Position numbers and translations under genes: made by a program. Of a stretch of DNA of 27,730 nucleotides, positions 26,027 through 27,730 are shown in pieces. Under the pieces are notes generated by a model that did not search any database, was not told where the DNA came from, and saw nothing but the letters and a program-made list of their open reading frames with translations. Numbering within the stretch: the stretch's first letter is position 1; each line of letters begins with the position of its first letter. This DNA comes from Candidatus Woesebacteria bacterium RIFCSPHIGHO2_01_FULL_44_10 (GTDB taxonomy: Bacteria; Patescibacteriota; Microgenomatia; UBA8517), in assembly GCA_001792465.1 (NCBI GenBank), contig MGGO01000013.1, forward strand, positions 1 to 27,730, read 5' to 3'.

Positions 26027-26977
26027 ATGGATTTGCCGAGGCTTGAGAATATTAATATTAATGGAAAAAGGGTTTTGGTGAGGGGGGATCTGGATACTGA
26101 TCGCTTTGAACTAACTGACTACAGATTAAAGTCAATGGTTCCAACTTTGGATTATCTCAAAGAACACGGGGCAAATATTATTTTAATGGGACACAGAGGT
26201 AGGCCGGAAGGAAAGGTGGATGAGAAATTGAGTCTCAAACCGTTCGGGAAAGTTTTCGAAAAATGGAGAGTGGAAATTCTGGAAAATTTGCGTTTTGATC
26301 CGCGCGAGGAAGAAAATGACGAGAGTTTTGCCCGGGAGCTCGCGGCCAAAGGCGACGTTTATGTTAATGAAGCTTTTTCAACTAGCCATCGCGAACACAC
26401 CTCTTTTGTTGGCGTACCGAAGTTTTTACCCCACGCGGCCGGTTTGCATTTTACCAAAGAGGTTGAGAACTTAAGTCGGGTTTTGGAAAATCCGAAGAAA
26501 CCAGTAGTTGCAATTATTAGTGGTGTCAAGCAAGACAAATTAACTTATATCGATGGCGTTAAAAAGTTTGCAGACAAGATTTTAATTGGTGGCCGCCTTC
26601 CCGAATACATTCATGACGCAAGCCCGTTGAGGAAGGATGAGAAGTTGGTAGTCGGTAGTCTGATTGTAGATAAAGAGGATATTTCCATGAGCACAGTGGA
26701 GAAATTCGAAGCGGAGATTGCCAAGGCGGGTACGGTCGTTGTTTCAGGACCAGTTGGTAAATTTGAGGATGCAGGACATCAACAAGGGACAAAAAGAGTC
26801 TTTGAGGCGGTGGTCAATTCGAGTGCCTTTAAAGTGGCTGGTGGTGGCGAAACTCAGGAAGCCTTGGCAATGTTGGGTTTGGAAGAACACATTGACTGGA
26901 TTTCGGTCGGCGGCGGGGCCATGCTTCAGTTTTTGGCTTCAGGCACTTTACCCGGCATCCAAGCGCTGGTAAACTAA
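26027..26977 (+). CDS. pgk: Compact phosphoglycerate kinase
   Basis: 316 residues from ATG 26027 (TTG 26021 would add two). Most bacterial enzymes have ~390-400. It transfers phosphate between 1,3-bisphosphoglycerate and ADP. Recognisable segments: RVLVRGDLD (for VRVDFNVP), YRLKSMVPTLDYL, ILMGHRGRPEG, LENLRFDPREE, DVYVNEAFSTSHREHTS, VENLSRVLENPKKPVVAIISG (for PFVAILGGAKVSDK), GGGETQEAL and WISVGGGAMLQFLASGTLPGI. The shortening is spread over loops and the mid C-terminal domain. The VRVDFN Asp and GGAKVSDK Lys regions are altered, so kinetics may differ. gap follows after 5 nt. Confidence 0.9.
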   Translation: MDLPRLENININGKRVLVRGDLDTDRFELTDYRLKSMVPTLDYLKEHGANIILMGHRGRPEGKVDEKLSLKPFGKVFEKWRVEILENLRFDPREEENDESFARELAAKGDVYVNEAFSTSHREHTSFVGVPKFLPHAAGLHFTKEVENLSRVLENPKKPVVAIISGVKQDKLTYIDGVKKFADKILIGGRLPEYIHDASPLRKDEKLVVGSLIVDKEDISMSTVEKFEAEIAKAGTVVVSGPVGKFEDAGHQQGTKRVFEAVVNSSAFKVAGGGETQEALAMLGLEEHIDWISVGGGAMLQFLASGTLPGIQALVN

Positions 26978-26982
26978 AATTA

Positions 26983-27730
26983 ATGCCTGTTGTCGTTGGG
27001 ATCAATGGTTTTGGGAGAATTGGGAGAATTGCCTTTCGGATTGCTCTGACCAAGCACGCTGACCAAATCGAATTTGGTGCAATTAATACTTCGGGGAGTA
27101 TGGATACAGCCGGTTGGGCGCACCTGACCAATTACGACACGGTCTATCGGAAATTTGAAAAGGAAATTAAAAGTGAAGAGGTTGATGCTCCGCCCCAGAT
27201 TGGTAATTTGTTGGTTGAGGGAAAAGAGATTCCCGTTCTGGCCGAGCGTGAGCCTGAAAAAATTCCTTGGAGTAAGTACGGGGTGGATGTGGTTATCGAG
27301 TCAACCGGTCGATTCACAACCGAGGAGGACGCCCAAAAGCACGCTTTGGGTGGAGCCAAAAGAGTTGTCATTTCTGCGCCCACCAAAGGCGGTAACGTCG
27401 GCACTTATATTATTGGCGTCAATGAAGCCGACAAAAGCGCGCAGGTGATCAGCAACTCCTCTTGCACAACCAATTGTGTCGCTCCAGTGGCGGCAGTTAT
27501 CCACGCCAAGTTCGGCATTGAAAAAGCAGCCATTACCACAGCCCACGGTTATACCGATGACCAGAATTTGCACGACAATTCCCACAAGGACTTGCGGCGG
27601 GCCCGAGCTGCGGCTCAAAACATTGTGCCTACAACGACCGGTGCTGCAATTTCAACCACCGAGACGATTCCGGAACTGGTTGGCCTTTTTGACGGCCGGG
27701 CCTTGCGGGTACCGGTTATTACTGGGTCAA
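26983..27730 (+). CDS. gap: Glyceraldehyde-3-phosphate dehydrogenase (3' partial)
   Basis: 249 residues are visible before the window ends. The Rossmann start VGINGFGRIGR is followed by AINTSG (T36 in place of the Asp that usually selects NAD). The catalytic C161 lies in SNSSCTTNCVAP, and H188 in AHGYTDDQ follows 27 residues later, as in the family. ISAPTKGG and RARAAAQNIVPTTTGAA are also typical. It oxidises glyceraldehyde 3-phosphate with phosphate and NAD(P). ATG 26983 lies 5 nt after the pgk stop, so the pair is one operon. The cofactor choice is inferred to be altered or relaxed. Confidence 0.95.
   Translation, partial: MPVVVGINGFGRIGRIAFRIALTKHADQIEFGAINTSGSMDTAGWAHLTNYDTVYRKFEKEIKSEEVDAPPQIGNLLVEGKEIPVLAEREPEKIPWSKYGVDVVIESTGRFTTEEDAQKHALGGAKRVVISAPTKGGNVGTYIIGVNEADKSAQVISNSSCTTNCVAPVAAVIHAKFGIEKAAITTAHGYTDDQNLHDNSHKDLRRARAAAQNIVPTTTGAAISTTETIPELVGLFDGRALRVPVITGS

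Noticed and set aside
1..27730. CRISPR array, prophage, insertion sequence or rRNA operon
   Set aside because: No regular spaced repeats, transposase, phage structural gene or rRNA sequence was seen.

Overview
The window looks like a chromosomal segment of a small-genome bacterium of the Candidate Phyla Radiation (Patescibacteria), most likely Microgenomates-like. That assignment is inferred from gene content and style. Genes are tightly packed, and many are small membrane or secreted proteins of unknown function. One tRNA carries a self-splicing intron, most tRNA genes lack an encoded CCA, the triosephosphate isomerase is of the short archaeal type, and phosphoglycerate kinase is unusually compact. 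Both ends are cut: a SpoIID-type gene at the left and gapdh at the right.

Layout. 1-3972: a + strand envelope group (SpoIID/LytB protein, bacterial PH-domain membrane protein, small two-helix protein, and a membrane protein joining a degenerate PP2C-like domain to a propeller-like exterior). 4012-5100: an XRE regulator and ImmA/IrrE peptidase pair on the - strand with a clear dyad operator. 5160-6003: smpB followed one base later by ssrA (tmRNA) and its terminator. 6025-7344: comF, then a ribbon-helix-helix/PIN toxin-antitoxin pair whose start codon lies in a perfect palindrome. 7391-8994: all four serine tRNA species (UGA, GCU, CGA, GGA) plus tRNA-Arg(GCG), with a membrane protein and a Nudix-like protein between them. 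9028-13448: dnaG-rpoD flanked by two kinase-fold-like unknowns. 13467-15203: a single reading frame fusing a VKOR membrane domain to a class-2-like dihydroorotate dehydrogenase. 15314-16636: an HTH/LAGLIDADG-like protein, a tRNA-Asn(GUU) gene split inside its anticodon by a 225-nt group I intron, and a YdeI-like protein. 16822-18459: a class II Fic protein under a dyad operator and a frameshifted methyltransferase. 18487-20757: a - strand operon of three membrane or secreted proteins. 20795-22130: a DEAD-box helicase behind a leader with a hairpin-plus-T-run. 22167-24595: small envelope proteins, CcdA and a glutaredoxin. 24605-27730: central carbon genes tpiA-rpiB, then pgk-gap, with a small divergent gene between.

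Themes. (1) A consensus-like -10 box ending 5-10 nt before the start codon recurs at about fourteen genes on both strands, several with TTGACA 17 nt upstream, which points to pervasive leaderless transcription by the RpoD encoded here. (2) Thiol/quinone redox recurs (VKOR fusion, CcdA, glutaredoxin). (3) Selfish or accessory modules (toxin-antitoxin, XRE/ImmA, Fic, group I intron with nearby endonuclease-like gene) sit between housekeeping genes. The strongest candidates for something undescribed are the VKOR-DHODH fusion and the anticodon-splitting intron next to a free-standing LAGLIDADG-like gene.
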